Positions 39,731 through 49,481 are shown, counted from the stretch's first letter. The stretch: 64,000 nucleotides of DNA from an uncultured Oscillospiraceae bacterium (GCA_910586535.1 CAJUHS010000012.1:1-64000); one strand, 5' to 3'. The notes: generated by a model not told the origin, from the sequence alone. Translations and numbers: made by a program.

Positions 39731-39796
39731 AAAAAACGCTCCTTTCACTTTATTTTATGAAAGAAACGCCTTTTGGTGAAAAAAATATAAAAACAG

Positions 39797-39828
39797 GATT
39801 ACCGCTCAATAAGCGGCAATCCCGTTGT
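39797..39828 (-). terminator. Terminator of the RNHCP gene
   Basis: GGATTACCGCT/AGCGGCAATCC stem just past the gene on the minus strand, followed by TGTTTTTATATTTTTT. Confidence 0.75.
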
Positions 39829-39830
39829 CA

Positions 39831-40256
39831 TTATTGTATGGAACCGTCTACGCCCATTTGCTCCGTAAGCTCTTCAAGGAACTCCACGGGGAAAGGCGGA
39901 TTAGCAAGCGGCTTCATTGCAATAGACATAAGCTTTATAGGGTTATCATCGGCAGCAGTGCGGTTCGCGGAAAATTTACCGCAGCGTTTGCATCTGTGTA
40001 TAACCGACCATTCGCAGTTCTTTTTTATCCAGACCGCAACAGGCTCCATTATGCCGCCGCAGTCGGATTCCCGGTCTCCAGGCTCGTTGTCCACGTGCAG
40101 ACTTGACAAACAGTTGGGACAATGATTCCTGTGCTCGCTTCCCGCACCCTCCGGAACGATCTGCCGTCCGCAGACCTTGCAGGTGAAAACGTCCTTGCAG
40201 GCATGGTTTTTATAGTAACCCTTTTCAAATGATCTTCTCTTGTTTTCTCTGTTCAA
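39831..40256 (-). CDS. RNHCP-domain zinc protein
   Basis: 141 aa. CKVCGRQIVPEG then RNHCPNCLSSLHVD, the motif that names the RNHCP family, and a second pair CKRCGKF. Probably a zinc-ribbon RNA- or ribosome-associated protein; family function is unsettled. GGAGG precedes the start. Confidence 0.85.
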   Translation of the reverse strand: MNRENKRRSFEKGYYKNHACKDVFTCKVCGRQIVPEGAGSEHRNHCPNCLSSLHVDNEPGDRESDCGGIMEPVAVWIKKNCEWSVIHRCKRCGKFSANRTAADDNPIKLMSIAMKPLANPPFPVEFLEELTEQMGVDGSIQ

Positions 40257-40288
40257 GAATATTCCTCCTAAAAAGTAAATACCCTTTG

Positions 40289-40321
40289 GGAGGTCACTGT
40301 TTTTTGCAGTACTAACCTCCC
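40289..40321 (-). terminator. Hairpin GGGAGGTCACTG / CAGTACTAACCTCCC
   Basis: Strong stem in the 393-bp gap between cellobiose phosphorylase and the RNHCP gene, right after a 12-codon frame. Together with the Pro/Gly-type stem near 40570-40590 (GCCCCC/GGGGGC) it separates the two transcription units. Confidence 0.55.
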
Positions 40322-40323
40322 GG

Positions 40324-40362
40324 TCAGTCTACAATCACCTCATAATTAAATTTGATACTCAC
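40324..40362 (-). CDS. Possible 12-aa leader peptide
   Basis: GTG start behind AAAGGAG (spacing 7-8), product MSIKFNYEVIVD. Very short, but followed at once by a strong hairpin. Its upstream block resembles that of the next frame, as if duplicated. Low confidence. Confidence 0.25.
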   Translation of the reverse strand: MSIKFNYEVIVD

Positions 40363-40417
40363 ACAAATTCTCCTTTCTGTTGCAATAAATTTAGCCGGCA
40401 GAGCCATGACGATACGG

Positions 40418-40486
40418 TCATGATTTACACGCCCTCGCATTTAAGTTTGGAAGCAGTGATCGGACTGAATTGAATTTTACAATCAC
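40418..40486 (-). CDS. Possible 22-aa peptide
   Basis: GTG start behind AAAGGAGG, product beginning MIVKFNSVRSLLPNLNARA. Lies downstream of cellobiose phosphorylase on the same strand. No similarity recognised. Low confidence. Confidence 0.25.
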   Translation of the reverse strand: MIVKFNSVRSLLPNLNARACKS

Positions 40487-40649
40487 ATAGATCCTCCTTT
40501 CTTACCCTGATTAACTCCTAAAAACTCAGTCGTTGATCAGTATTAAACATTTTATACAATAAACTTGCCCGCCCCCCTAAGGGGGCTTGACACGATTACG
40601 ATTTATAGCTTTTTCATTGAGGGAGACTTGGGCTGCTGTGGTTTACTGT

Positions 40650-43124
40650 TTAGCCCATTATAGCAACCACTTCATGAGTACCGCTTGTAATATCCTTGAT
40701 AACGTTTCCATCAATAGCCTTGCCGTCAACAGTAACTGACTTAATACCCTTGGAAACATGGTCGGGATTCTCAATCTTAATATTGAAAGTAGCTCCGCGG
40801 AAATAACGGGATACCGAGTAGCCGTCCCAAGCCTTAGGTATTGACGGGTCAATTTTCAGTCCGTCATAGTCGGGAATAATTCCCAGAATGTACTGAGAAA
40901 TTGCCACAAAGTTCCACGCGGCAGTACCTGTAAGCCAGCTGTTCTTAGCCTCGCCGAAACGCTTAGCGTCCTTGCCCGCAATCATCTGTGCGTATACATA
41001 CGGTTCGGTGCGGTGGAGCTTTTCGTCCTCCTGATAAGCTGGAGCAATCCTTGTGTAGTAGTCAAATGCAGTATCTCCCATTCCTGCATAAGCTGCGGCG
41101 CACATTATCCATGCATTGTTATGACAGAAAATACCGGCATTTTCTTTGTATCCGCCGGGATATGTGGAAATCTCACCGTACTCAACGATATAGCTTGTGA
41201 AAGCAGGATTGTTAAGTACCAGACCATGTTCAGTACCCAAGTACTTGTCAATGCTCGCCATAGTTTTTTCGGTAAATTCCTTGCCGCCCACGTCGGACAT
41301 TACGCAGAAGCCCTGGGGTTCAATAAATATCTTACCCTCATTGTTCTCGTTGGAACCGACCTTTTTGCCATATGCGTCGTATGCGCGGAGGAACCATTCG
41401 CCGTCCCAACCGTACTTAACGATAGCTTCTTTCATCTTGTCAATCTCAGCCTGAGCCTTGTCAGCCTCGGCATTGTCGCCCATTCTGCGGCAAAGCTCAA
41501 CGTACTCTGGTCCGATGTAGGTAAACATACCCGCAATCATTACGGACTCGGCAGTTTCCTCGTTAAGAGGCGCGCCAGTTTCGGGATTTACTTCTTTTGC
41601 AATATTGCTCGCCGTGTTCTGGAAGCTCTCGCCGGGAACACGGGAAAAACAGTTAAGGTTCAAGCAGTCATTCCAGTCGGCGCGTCCAATAAGCGGCAAA
41701 CCGTGAGGTCCCTTGTTGTTTACAACATGATAAAAACTTCTCTTCAGGTGATCGAGCAGTGGCTGAGCCAAAGCGGGGTCGTTCTTGTAATCTACCTGTT
41801 CCTTGAGAATGTCATAATCGCCCGTTTCCTTGATGTATGCGGCGGTAGACAGTATCATCCATAGTGGATCGTCATTGAAATTCGTACCCGCAGCATCGTT
41901 GCCCTTTTTGGTAAGAGGCTGATACTGGTGGTAGTTGCCGCCGTCCTCAAGCTGAGTTGCCGCAATGTCAAGAATTCTCTCACGCGCTCTTTCTGGTATT
42001 TGGTGTACAAAGCCCAGCAAGTCCTGATTGGAATCGCGGAAGCCCATGCCTCGGCCTATACCGCTTTCAAAATAGGAGGCGGAGCGTGACATATTAAATG
42101 TTACCATACACTGGTACTGGTTCCAGATGTTGACCTGTCTGTTGAGCTTTTCGTCTGGGCTGTTAAGCGTATACTTAGCAAGCAGTTCGTCCCATGTCTT
42201 TTTAAGCTCCGCAAGAGCAGCGTCGGCTTTCTCGGCAGTATCGAACTTGGACATCATCTCATATGCCTTGGACTTGTTCATTGTTCCGTCAGCGTTGAAC
42301 TTTTCGGGGTAGGGGTTCTCAACATAGCCGAGAATGAACACAAGAGTCTTCTCTTCACCCTCAGCAAGAGTAATCTCCTTATACTGGGAAGCAATGGGAG
42401 ACCAGCCGTCCGCCACAGAATTTGCAGGGTTGCCGTCCATAACGGTCTGAGGATTGTGAAAATCGTGGTAAATATCGCCCATGAAGGTCTCGCGGTCGGT
42501 ATCGTAACCGTCTACAATATCATTTACAGCATAAAATGCAAAATGGTTTCTTCTTTCCTTGTACTCGGTCTTATGGTAAATTACCGCGCCGTTTTTCTCA
42601 AGCTCAACCTCGCCTGTGTTAAAATTTCTCTGGAAGTTGGTGGAATCATCCTGAGCGTCCCAGAGACACCATTCAATAAATGAAAACAGCTTAAACGTCT
42701 TGGGAGAACCACTCTCATTTTTAAGAGTAAGCTTCTGTACTTCACCGGTAAAGTCTTGCGGTACAAAAAACGTTACCTCAGCGGAAAGATCGTTTTTCTT
42801 GCCGCTGATAACGGTATAACCCATACCGTGACGGCACTTATATTCATCAAGGTCGGTCTTTACAGGAGCCCAGCCGGGATTCCAGACAGTACCGCCGTCG
42901 TTTATGTAGAAATAACGTCCGCCCGCATCGGCAGGAACATTGTTATAGCGGTAACGTGTGATACGCGCAAGGCGTGCGTCCTTATAGAAGTTATAGCCTC
43001 CTGCGGTATTGGAAATAAGTCCAAAGAAATCCTGCGTGCCGAGATAGTTTATCCATGGATATGGGGTTTTCGGGGAAGTGATGATATACTCCTTGTTTGC
43101 GTCGTCATAGAAACCGAATTTCAT
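40650..43124 (-). CDS. cbpA: Cellobiose phosphorylase, GH94
   Basis: 824 aa from ATG 43124. Phosphorolytic cleavage of cellobiose to glucose 1-phosphate and glucose in the cytoplasm, an energy-saving step in ruminal cellulolytic bacteria. Start region KFGFYDDANKEYIITSPKTP and PWINYLGTQDFFGLISNTAG are characteristic; RADWNDCLNLN carries the catalytic acid. No signal peptide. A LacI-type operator sits in its promoter. Confidence 0.95.
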   Translation of the reverse strand: MKFGFYDDANKEYIITSPKTPYPWINYLGTQDFFGLISNTAGGYNFYKDARLARITRYRYNNVPADAGGRYFYINDGGTVWNPGWAPVKTDLDEYKCRHGMGYTVISGKKNDLSAEVTFFVPQDFTGEVQKLTLKNESGSPKTFKLFSFIEWCLWDAQDDSTNFQRNFNTGEVELEKNGAVIYHKTEYKERRNHFAFYAVNDIVDGYDTDRETFMGDIYHDFHNPQTVMDGNPANSVADGWSPIASQYKEITLAEGEEKTLVFILGYVENPYPEKFNADGTMNKSKAYEMMSKFDTAEKADAALAELKKTWDELLAKYTLNSPDEKLNRQVNIWNQYQCMVTFNMSRSASYFESGIGRGMGFRDSNQDLLGFVHQIPERARERILDIAATQLEDGGNYHQYQPLTKKGNDAAGTNFNDDPLWMILSTAAYIKETGDYDILKEQVDYKNDPALAQPLLDHLKRSFYHVVNNKGPHGLPLIGRADWNDCLNLNCFSRVPGESFQNTASNIAKEVNPETGAPLNEETAESVMIAGMFTYIGPEYVELCRRMGDNAEADKAQAEIDKMKEAIVKYGWDGEWFLRAYDAYGKKVGSNENNEGKIFIEPQGFCVMSDVGGKEFTEKTMASIDKYLGTEHGLVLNNPAFTSYIVEYGEISTYPGGYKENAGIFCHNNAWIMCAAAYAGMGDTAFDYYTRIAPAYQEDEKLHRTEPYVYAQMIAGKDAKRFGEAKNSWLTGTAAWNFVAISQYILGIIPDYDGLKIDPSIPKAWDGYSVSRYFRGATFNIKIENPDHVSKGIKSVTVDGKAIDGNVIKDITSGTHEVVAIMG

Positions 43125-43201
43125 CTGAAAAGACCATCCTTTCTGCTTACAACGGTTTTTGCGGATAAAAAGGTTCTGCCGCAAACCGTACTATTAGAAT
43201 A

Positions 43202-43230
43202 ATTATATCATGTTAAACGTTTAATATCAA
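43202..43230 (-). promoter_or_regulatory. cbp promoter with LacI-type operator
   Basis: Minus strand TTGATA (43230-43225), 17-base spacer, TATAAT (43207-43202). The perfect palindrome TTAAACGTTTAA (43213-43224) fills the spacer, matching LacI/GalR-family operators with central CG. Predicts repression relieved by a sugar, likely a cello-oligosaccharide; no LacI gene is in the window. Confidence 0.85.
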
Positions 43231-43243
43231 GAGCGTATATAAA

Positions 43244-43280
43244 TTTTCGGGAAACTTTCGTGACGAAAATTTCCCGAAAA
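43244..43280 (-). terminator. Terminator of the PIN/NYN-like gene
   Basis: TTTTCGGGAAA/TTTCCCGAAAA arms with a smaller TTTCGT/ACGAAA stem inside, past the gene on the minus strand. Confidence 0.8.
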
Positions 43281-43308
43281 AACTGTGTATAATAACTAAT
43301 ATATCCCT

Positions 43309-44286
43309 TTATTGCTTAACAAGCTTTGTCAGATTAGTATATTCCGGACGTACAGCCTTATAAACCTCAACGCCGCGTTCCATACCGAAAAATTTAAGTA
43401 TCCCGCGGTAGAACTGCTGCTTTCCCTCGGCGCTTTTCAAAAGCCCGAAAACGTTCCTTATCTCCGCGTCGTCAATTATCCCCGCCTTTGACAGTGCGCC
43501 TTTCAAACTGGGAGGTATATCCCCTGCACCAGATACGGGCTTGGTTTCGCTCTTACTTTTTGTAGATTCTTTCTTTTGTTGTTTAATCGGCTGAGCCTCA
43601 GTACCATTTTTCTTAGATTCCAAAGCCGCAGACTCTGTTTTTGCGGTCTTTTCAAATTTTCTGCCTTTTGCTTCTTCCTGTTTCTCCTGTTTTGGAGTGC
43701 TTTTCGGTCTGCCGCGCTTTTTGGGGGCAGGCTTTTCCGCATCACGCTCGGCCTCTATAGCGTCCGCAACAGTTTCAGCAGCTTTCGCCGCTTCAGCCTT
43801 TTCAACGGAAACCGCATCTTCTCCGATAGCCGCAAACTCTTCCTGCGGAGGCTGAACAGACGGAGCAGCTGCATTCTGCTGTATACGTGCGGCAAACGGT
43901 TTTTCCGCCGCAAGCAATGAACGGTTTATAGACGGCGCACCGTATATGGAAATATCCGCCGCTGCTCCATTCCGCTCCCAAAATGTCTTAACGTACTCAA
44001 AGCCGCGGTCGTTGCTTATAATGCAGAACTTTTTGTCCTTTCCCTGACATATGAGATAGCCCAAAAAGCTTGCAAGCTGAAAATCAAGCGCATTTTTTCC
44101 TCCGCTTGCAACGTTGTAGTACACCACCTCAGCAGGGCTGGATAGCAGGTTAAGGTGTGCCGCAAAAGACATATTAGACGCATTTACAGTGTAAAAAATA
44201 TACACCTTGTCCTCTTTGGTAAGCTTTTGTATACCGGAAATTCCCGCAGAGGAAACATTTTCAAAATCAACTAAATAAACTGCCAT
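43309..44286 (-). CDS. PIN/NYN-like domain protein with basic linker
   Basis: 325 aa. N-terminal ~125 residues form a PIN-like fold: YLVDFENVSSAGISGI with acidic Asp-7/Glu-9, DFQLASFLGYLI, and IISNDRGFEYV with a late acidic pair, as in NYN-type RNases. A ~110-residue low-complexity linker contains the AT-hook-like KKRGRPKS, and the C-terminus is a helical domain (SLKGALSKAGIIDDAEIRNV). Likely a nucleic-acid-binding nuclease; substrate unknown. Confidence 0.7.
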   Translation of the reverse strand: MAVYLVDFENVSSAGISGIQKLTKEDKVYIFYTVNASNMSFAAHLNLLSSPAEVVYYNVASGGKNALDFQLASFLGYLICQGKDKKFCIISNDRGFEYVKTFWERNGAAADISIYGAPSINRSLLAAEKPFAARIQQNAAAPSVQPPQEEFAAIGEDAVSVEKAEAAKAAETVADAIEAERDAEKPAPKKRGRPKSTPKQEKQEEAKGRKFEKTAKTESAALESKKNGTEAQPIKQQKKESTKSKSETKPVSGAGDIPPSLKGALSKAGIIDDAEIRNVFGLLKSAEGKQQFYRGILKFFGMERGVEVYKAVRPEYTNLTKLVKQ

Positions 44287-44307
44287 TTCATCAATCCTTT
44301 CGTAGTT

Positions 44308-45588
44308 TTATTCTATTTTATCATCAATATTTTCAAGTCCACCGTGAGTCTGAAGCGCAGCGGCAAGATAAAGCGACCCCGCAATGACGACCATTCCGTC
44401 CGTTCCCGCAAGAGTGACAGCCCTGGATAGTGCGTCGCGCAGATTTGACACCTCACCCTCCGAAAACATTTCAGCAAGTCTCGGAGCAAAAACCGTGTTC
44501 TGTGCAAAGCCGTCAAGGCAGACCGCCCTGTCTATATAGCGGCTGATATAACCTATAGCAGTCTGCCAGTCCTTGTTGGACATCATGCCGCATACCATTA
44601 TTTTCGGAGCCTTTGGGACTGTACGGATAAAGTCAGCCAAAGCCCTCATTCCGTCCGGATTATGAGCCCCGTCTATCATTACAAAAGGCCTATCCACACG
44701 TAGTATCTGACATCTGCTCGGAACTTCCGCGTACTTTACACCTCTGTAAATATACGGATAAATAATTCTTCCAAAGCCTCGTTTTTTAAGTATTCGCAGC
44801 GTTTCAACCGCCGTAAGCGCATTGTCGATCTGATGCCTGCCAACCATAGATGTTTTATAATTCAGCCTCCTGTAGGTGAAGCTGTTGCCGGTATGGCCGC
44901 ACTTCCGTATAATCAGACTACTCATGTCCGGAGTAACAAGTCTTGAACCAAACTGAGCCGCCGTTCTGTACACCACAGCGTAGGCTTCCTTACTCTGAGA
45001 CGGAGCTATCACCACAGGACAGCCTTGCTTAATGATACCAGCTTTATGTCTTGCTATTTTTTCGACTGTATCACCGAGTATCGCCGTATGATCTGGCGAG
45101 ATAGATGTTATTACCGAAACGCAGGACTTTTCAATGATATTAGTACAGTCAAGCAGACCTCCAAGACCGGTTTCCATAACAACAATACTGCATTTTTTTG
45201 CCTTGAAGTAAATAAAAGCAATCGCCGTTGTGATCTCGAACTGGGAACAGTCAGTACTCAGATCGTCTATTATAGGACGAATCTGAGTTACGATCTCCGC
45301 AAGCTCATCGTCAGAAATATTCACTCCGTCAATACGCATCCTGTCATTGTAGACCCTTATATACGGAGAAGTAAATTCTCCTGTCCGATATCCGGATCTT
45401 GTAAGCGTTTCCGCGATCATGCGCACGGTCGAACCTTTTCCGTTCGTACCCGCCACATGGACAAAATTCATTTCCTTTTGTGGATTTCCAAGAGCATCCA
45501 TAATTCTCTCAAATCTGGCAAGACTGCTTACAGGCTTTCCCAGCTTAGAAAAGCTTTCAATATAACTCATCGCTTCGCAGTAATTCAT
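44308..45588 (-). CDS. folC: Folylpolyglutamate/dihydrofolate synthase
   Basis: 426 aa from ATG 45588 (AAAGGTG upstream). Mur-ligase-type ATPase adding glutamate to folates. P-loop HVAGTNGKGSTVRM, then FTSPYIRVYNDRMRIDG, and VMIDGAHNPDGM. Separate from other folate genes, though folT with a THF riboswitch lies later in the window. Confidence 0.93.
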   Translation of the reverse strand: MNYCEAMSYIESFSKLGKPVSSLARFERIMDALGNPQKEMNFVHVAGTNGKGSTVRMIAETLTRSGYRTGEFTSPYIRVYNDRMRIDGVNISDDELAEIVTQIRPIIDDLSTDCSQFEITTAIAFIYFKAKKCSIVVMETGLGGLLDCTNIIEKSCVSVITSISPDHTAILGDTVEKIARHKAGIIKQGCPVVIAPSQSKEAYAVVYRTAAQFGSRLVTPDMSSLIIRKCGHTGNSFTYRRLNYKTSMVGRHQIDNALTAVETLRILKKRGFGRIIYPYIYRGVKYAEVPSRCQILRVDRPFVMIDGAHNPDGMRALADFIRTVPKAPKIMVCGMMSNKDWQTAIGYISRYIDRAVCLDGFAQNTVFAPRLAEMFSEGEVSNLRDALSRAVTLAGTDGMVVIAGSLYLAAALQTHGGLENIDDKIE

Positions 45589-45808
45589 GAACATCACCTT
45601 TGCCGAAACATAAATACCGCAAAGCGGCACAAATACACTTTAATAAGGCGGAACCATAATGCAGATACCGCTTTTAAACAATCTTACACACAAAACATTA
45701 TAGCACACTTTTAAATAAACTGCAATAAATTTTTTTCAAAAAATATCTGGAGCAAATAAATGTTTTTGCCAATTAATTTTCCTCAGCACAGGACTATTTA
45801 AAACAAAA

Positions 45809-45830
45809 CGGCGGGGACAAGCCCCGCCTT
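45809..45830 (-). terminator. pnp terminator
   Basis: GGCGGGG/CCCCGCC stem, T-rich on the minus-strand side (GTTTTGTTTT). Confidence 0.85.
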
Positions 45831-45840
45831 AAAAATTCAA

Positions 45841-47952
45841 TCAGCTGTTTTTCTTTGCCTCGATGTCTGCAAGAGCATCCTTTCTGGAAAGGTTTATCCT
45901 GCCCTGACTGTCTATCTCCATTACCTTTACTACGATCTCATCACCGATGGAAACAACGTCCTCAACCTTTTCAACACGCTGCTTGTCCAGTTTGGAAATG
46001 TGAACAAGACCGTCCTTGCCGGGAGCTATCTCAACAAATGCACCGAAATTCATTATGCGAACGACCTTGCCCTTGTAGATCGCACCAATCTCTGGATCGT
46101 TTGCAATGGTCTCAACGATTTGAAGAGCCTTTTTAGCGTTATCAAGATCAATGCCTGAAATAAATACGTTTCCGTCGTCGTTGATGTCAATCTTGACGCT
46201 GCAGTCAGCGGAGATTTTCTGAATGACTTTGCCTCCCTGACCGATAACTTCGCGTATCTTGTCAACGGGAATCTTTGTCTGGAGCATTTTGGGAGCGTAC
46301 TTGCCAACCTCTGCTCTCGGAGCGGGAATAGCTTTCAGCATTATCTCGTCAAGTATATAGTCCCTTGCCTTATGGGTCTTAGCAAATGCTTCCTTGATAA
46401 TTTCAGGAGTAAGGCCGTCTACCTTGATGTCAACCTGAATAGCGGTGATACCCTTGTGAGTACCGCCTACCTTAAAGTCCATATCGCCGAAAAAGTCTTC
46501 CAGACCCTGAATATCCACCATTGTCATGAAGCTGCCGTCGTCTCTTGTGATAAGACCGCAGGAAATACCCGCAACCGGAGCCTTGATAGGCACGCCTGCG
46601 TCCATAAGAGCAAGAGTCGAGCCGCATATAGAACCCTGCGACGTTGAACCGTTAGAAGAAAGCACCTCGGATACAAGTCTGAGAGCGTACGGAAACTCCT
46701 CAACAGGAGGGATAACAGGCTCAAGCGCTCTTTCGGCAAGCGCTCCGTGACCTATCTCGCGGCGTCCGGGACCTCTGCTGGGCTTTGTTTCGCCTACGGA
46801 GTACGATGGGAAATTATAATGGTGCATATATCTCTTGCTGTCCTCTTCATCCAGACCGTCGATTCTCTGAGAATCGCTTACGGGACCGAGAGTTGCAACT
46901 GTAAGAACCTGGGTCTGACCTCTTGTAAAAAGACCAGAACCGTGAACTCTGGGAAGAACGCCTACCTCAGCGGCAAGAGGACGTATCTCATCGATACCCC
47001 TGCCGTCAACACGTTTGCCCTCATAGAGCCAGTTCCTTACAATTTTCTTCTGAAGTTTGTAAATGCACTCGTCGATCATTGCAATTTTTTCGGGGTACTG
47101 CTCGTCGAACTTTTCATGAACCTCGTCCTTGATAGGATTAAGACGCTCCTCACGGATATTTTTGTCGTTTGTATCGAGAGCAGCCTTGACTTTCTCGCCC
47201 ACAAGTTCTTCAATAGCATCGAACAGCTCGTGGTCTACCTCCATGGACTCAAACTCAAACTTTTTCTTTCCGATCTCCTTTTGGATATCAGAAATGAAAG
47301 CAACTATCTTTTTGATTTCATCGTGACCTGTCATGATTGCTTTGAGCATTGTATCGTCATCGACCTCATTCGCACCCGCTTCGATCATGACAATTTTTTC
47401 CATTGTACCCGCAACGGTAAGGTTAAGATCAGACTTCTCACGCTGTTCAAGAGTAGGATTGAGGACGATCTCACCGTCAACAAGTCCCACGCTGATACCG
47501 CCGATAGGACCGTTCCAAGGGATATCAGAAATGGAAATAGCAACAGAAGTCGCGATCATACCGCATATTTCGGGAGAATTATCGGGATCAACTGAAAGCA
47601 CCGTCATTACAACTGAAACGTCGTTTCTCATATCCTTGGGGAAAAGAGGACGGATAGGCCTGTCAACAACTCTTGAAGTCAGAATGGCCTTTTCGCTGGG
47701 CTTGCCTTCTCTCTTCATAAACGAACCGGGGATACGTCCCACTGAGTAAAGTCTCTCCTCATAGTCAACGGAGAGCGGGAAAAAGTCGATGCCCTCTCTG
47801 GGCTTAACGCTTGCTGTAACGTTCGCCATAACAACGGTCTCGCCGCAGCGTACCCAACAGGAACCGTTGGAAAGCTCGCAGGTCTTTCCGGTTTCAACTG
47901 TCAGTTCTCTTCCGGCATATGTGGTTTTAAAAACTCTGTGATTATCAAACAT
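45841..47952 (-). CDS. pnp: Polyribonucleotide nucleotidyltransferase
   Basis: 703 aa. Phosphorolytic 3'-5' exoribonuclease of RNA decay. Two RNase PH domains (second includes FTRGQTQVLTVATLG and the GSICGSTLALMDAGVP segment), KH domain (KIREVIGQGGKVIQKI) and S1 domain (GKVVRIMNFGAFVEIAPGKD) at the C-terminus. Downstream of rpsO, the common order. Confidence 0.98.
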   Translation of the reverse strand: MFDNHRVFKTTYAGRELTVETGKTCELSNGSCWVRCGETVVMANVTASVKPREGIDFFPLSVDYEERLYSVGRIPGSFMKREGKPSEKAILTSRVVDRPIRPLFPKDMRNDVSVVMTVLSVDPDNSPEICGMIATSVAISISDIPWNGPIGGISVGLVDGEIVLNPTLEQREKSDLNLTVAGTMEKIVMIEAGANEVDDDTMLKAIMTGHDEIKKIVAFISDIQKEIGKKKFEFESMEVDHELFDAIEELVGEKVKAALDTNDKNIREERLNPIKDEVHEKFDEQYPEKIAMIDECIYKLQKKIVRNWLYEGKRVDGRGIDEIRPLAAEVGVLPRVHGSGLFTRGQTQVLTVATLGPVSDSQRIDGLDEEDSKRYMHHYNFPSYSVGETKPSRGPGRREIGHGALAERALEPVIPPVEEFPYALRLVSEVLSSNGSTSQGSICGSTLALMDAGVPIKAPVAGISCGLITRDDGSFMTMVDIQGLEDFFGDMDFKVGGTHKGITAIQVDIKVDGLTPEIIKEAFAKTHKARDYILDEIMLKAIPAPRAEVGKYAPKMLQTKIPVDKIREVIGQGGKVIQKISADCSVKIDINDDGNVFISGIDLDNAKKALQIVETIANDPEIGAIYKGKVVRIMNFGAFVEIAPGKDGLVHISKLDKQRVEKVEDVVSIGDEIVVKVMEIDSQGRINLSRKDALADIEAKKNS

Positions 47953-48124
47953 ATTTTTCCTCCTGTTAATTTTTAACAGACCGCAGCTTTAGCAATAAAT
48001 CCTGTATGCAAATGTCCTGCGTACACGATTTAATGCTAAGCCTGCCGTCTGAAATTTCCTTGTTTTAAACGCGCAAAAGGCAGAGTAAAGACTTTCGCCT
48101 TTACTTTCTGCCTCCGACATTTTC

Positions 48125-48391
48125 TTACTTACGCAGACCGAGCTTTTCAACTATTGCACGGTATCTGTTGATATCCTTCTTCGCAAGATAGTTGAGAAGA
48201 TTACGTCTGTGACCTACCATTTTCAGAAGACCTCTTCTGGAGTGATGGTCTTTCTTGTGTACCTTTAAGTGTTCGGTAAGGTCGTTAATCCTCTTTGTGA
48301 GGATAGCGATCTGTACTTCGGGAGAACCAGTATCGTTTTCACTGGTTCTGTTAGCCTCAATAACGGCTGTTTTTTCTTCTTTTCTCATCAT
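48125..48391 (-). CDS. rpsO: 30S ribosomal protein S15
   Basis: 88 aa. Conserved TGSPEVQIAILTKRINDLTE, HKKDHHSRRGLLKMV and RRNLLNYL. GAGGTG precedes the start. The 180-bp upstream part contains GC-rich inverted segments, perhaps the S15 autoregulatory leader. Confidence 0.97.
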   Translation of the reverse strand: MMRKEEKTAVIEANRTSENDTGSPEVQIAILTKRINDLTEHLKVHKKDHHSRRGLLKMVGHRRNLLNYLAKKDINRYRAIVEKLGLRK

Positions 48392-48572
48392 GATGAAAAC
48401 ACCTCTTTTAAAAATTTCCCCGTAAGCATAGTAAGCGGCAGGCGCTGCCTCCGTAAAAGGAGTCCCGAAAAGGGCTTACTCCGCAAACCAAGCAAACGGC
48501 TTTCCCGTCCGTCATTTGTCGGAACAAGATAAATATTATTATACCACATAAAAACCATTTTGTAAAGAGTTT

Positions 48573-49424
48573 TTATGAAATAATTTTTCCTTTTTTCTTT
48601 TTTCCCTTTCCGTCAATAGGGGTTTCCTCGCCTCCGCGGTCGGTGAAAACGCTTTCATCGGCGGTAAGCGGCTTTAAATAATCATACTCTGGATTATCCA
48701 TCCCCCTCTCCTCATAGTAAGGATTTATAACGTACTTCTGTATTTGAGGATAGGAATTGAACATTATAATGAATCCAATAAACGTAACAGCCCAGAACGG
48801 TATAAGCAGCAGAGAAAGCACATTTGTGATACTCATAACAAAGAGTACAGCTGCGACCGCCGCTACGGAAATAAGAGTGAAAAAGTTCTTTTTCAAAGCT
48901 ATGCAGGTAAGGAAAAAGCTGTTTTTAAGAATATTTTTCAGAGACAGCTCTGTGGAAACTATCATCGGGAAAATATAGAAATTCATCATAAACAATGTCA
49001 GCGCAAAGCTTACGGATATAACGCAGAATATTGTATAGATAAATCCGCCCGATTCTGCTGCCTGAGCCATTTTCGGGTACACATACATGGCGGTCACAGC
49101 CGACACCGCAAACAGCGTGTCCAGCAGGCCTACAGGCAAAGACTGTTTCCAGTTTTCGGAAAAGCCTTTCCAAAAATCGTGAAAAATGAAAGCGTTTTTG
49201 TCAAGCGAATACTTACGCAGCACCCTCGTCATTCCAGCCAGCGCAGGACCTATGGTAACTACCGGAAGACAAAAAATAAACGTAAGTATATTAAGCTTTA
49301 TAAGCCTCCATGCGTATCTGAAATACATCTCCCAGAACTCAAAAAATGCTTTTTTCTTAGGCGCGTTTTTGGATACGCCCCGTCCCGCCTTTTCGTAATC
49401 ATAGCCAAAACCAAATAATGCCAA
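48573..49424 (-). CDS. DUF624 (YesL-like) membrane protein
   Basis: 283 aa with about five spans; N-terminal FFEFWEMYFRYAWRLIKLN and LTFIFCLPVVTIGPALAGMT are typical of DUF624 proteins. The C-terminal tail is charged and ends in KGKKKKGKIIS. Such proteins often go with carbohydrate uptake genes; function unknown here. Confidence 0.85.
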   Translation of the reverse strand: MALFGFGYDYEKAGRGVSKNAPKKKAFFEFWEMYFRYAWRLIKLNILTFIFCLPVVTIGPALAGMTRVLRKYSLDKNAFIFHDFWKGFSENWKQSLPVGLLDTLFAVSAVTAMYVYPKMAQAAESGGFIYTIFCVISVSFALTLFMMNFYIFPMIVSTELSLKNILKNSFFLTCIALKKNFFTLISVAAVAAVLFVMSITNVLSLLLIPFWAVTFIGFIIMFNSYPQIQKYVINPYYEERGMDNPEYDYLKPLTADESVFTDRGGEETPIDGKGKKKKGKIIS

Positions 49425-49481
49425 AAATTTGCAGCTCCTTTACAGTAACTTCCCCGTTTTGAATTTTTACAAATGCGATAC

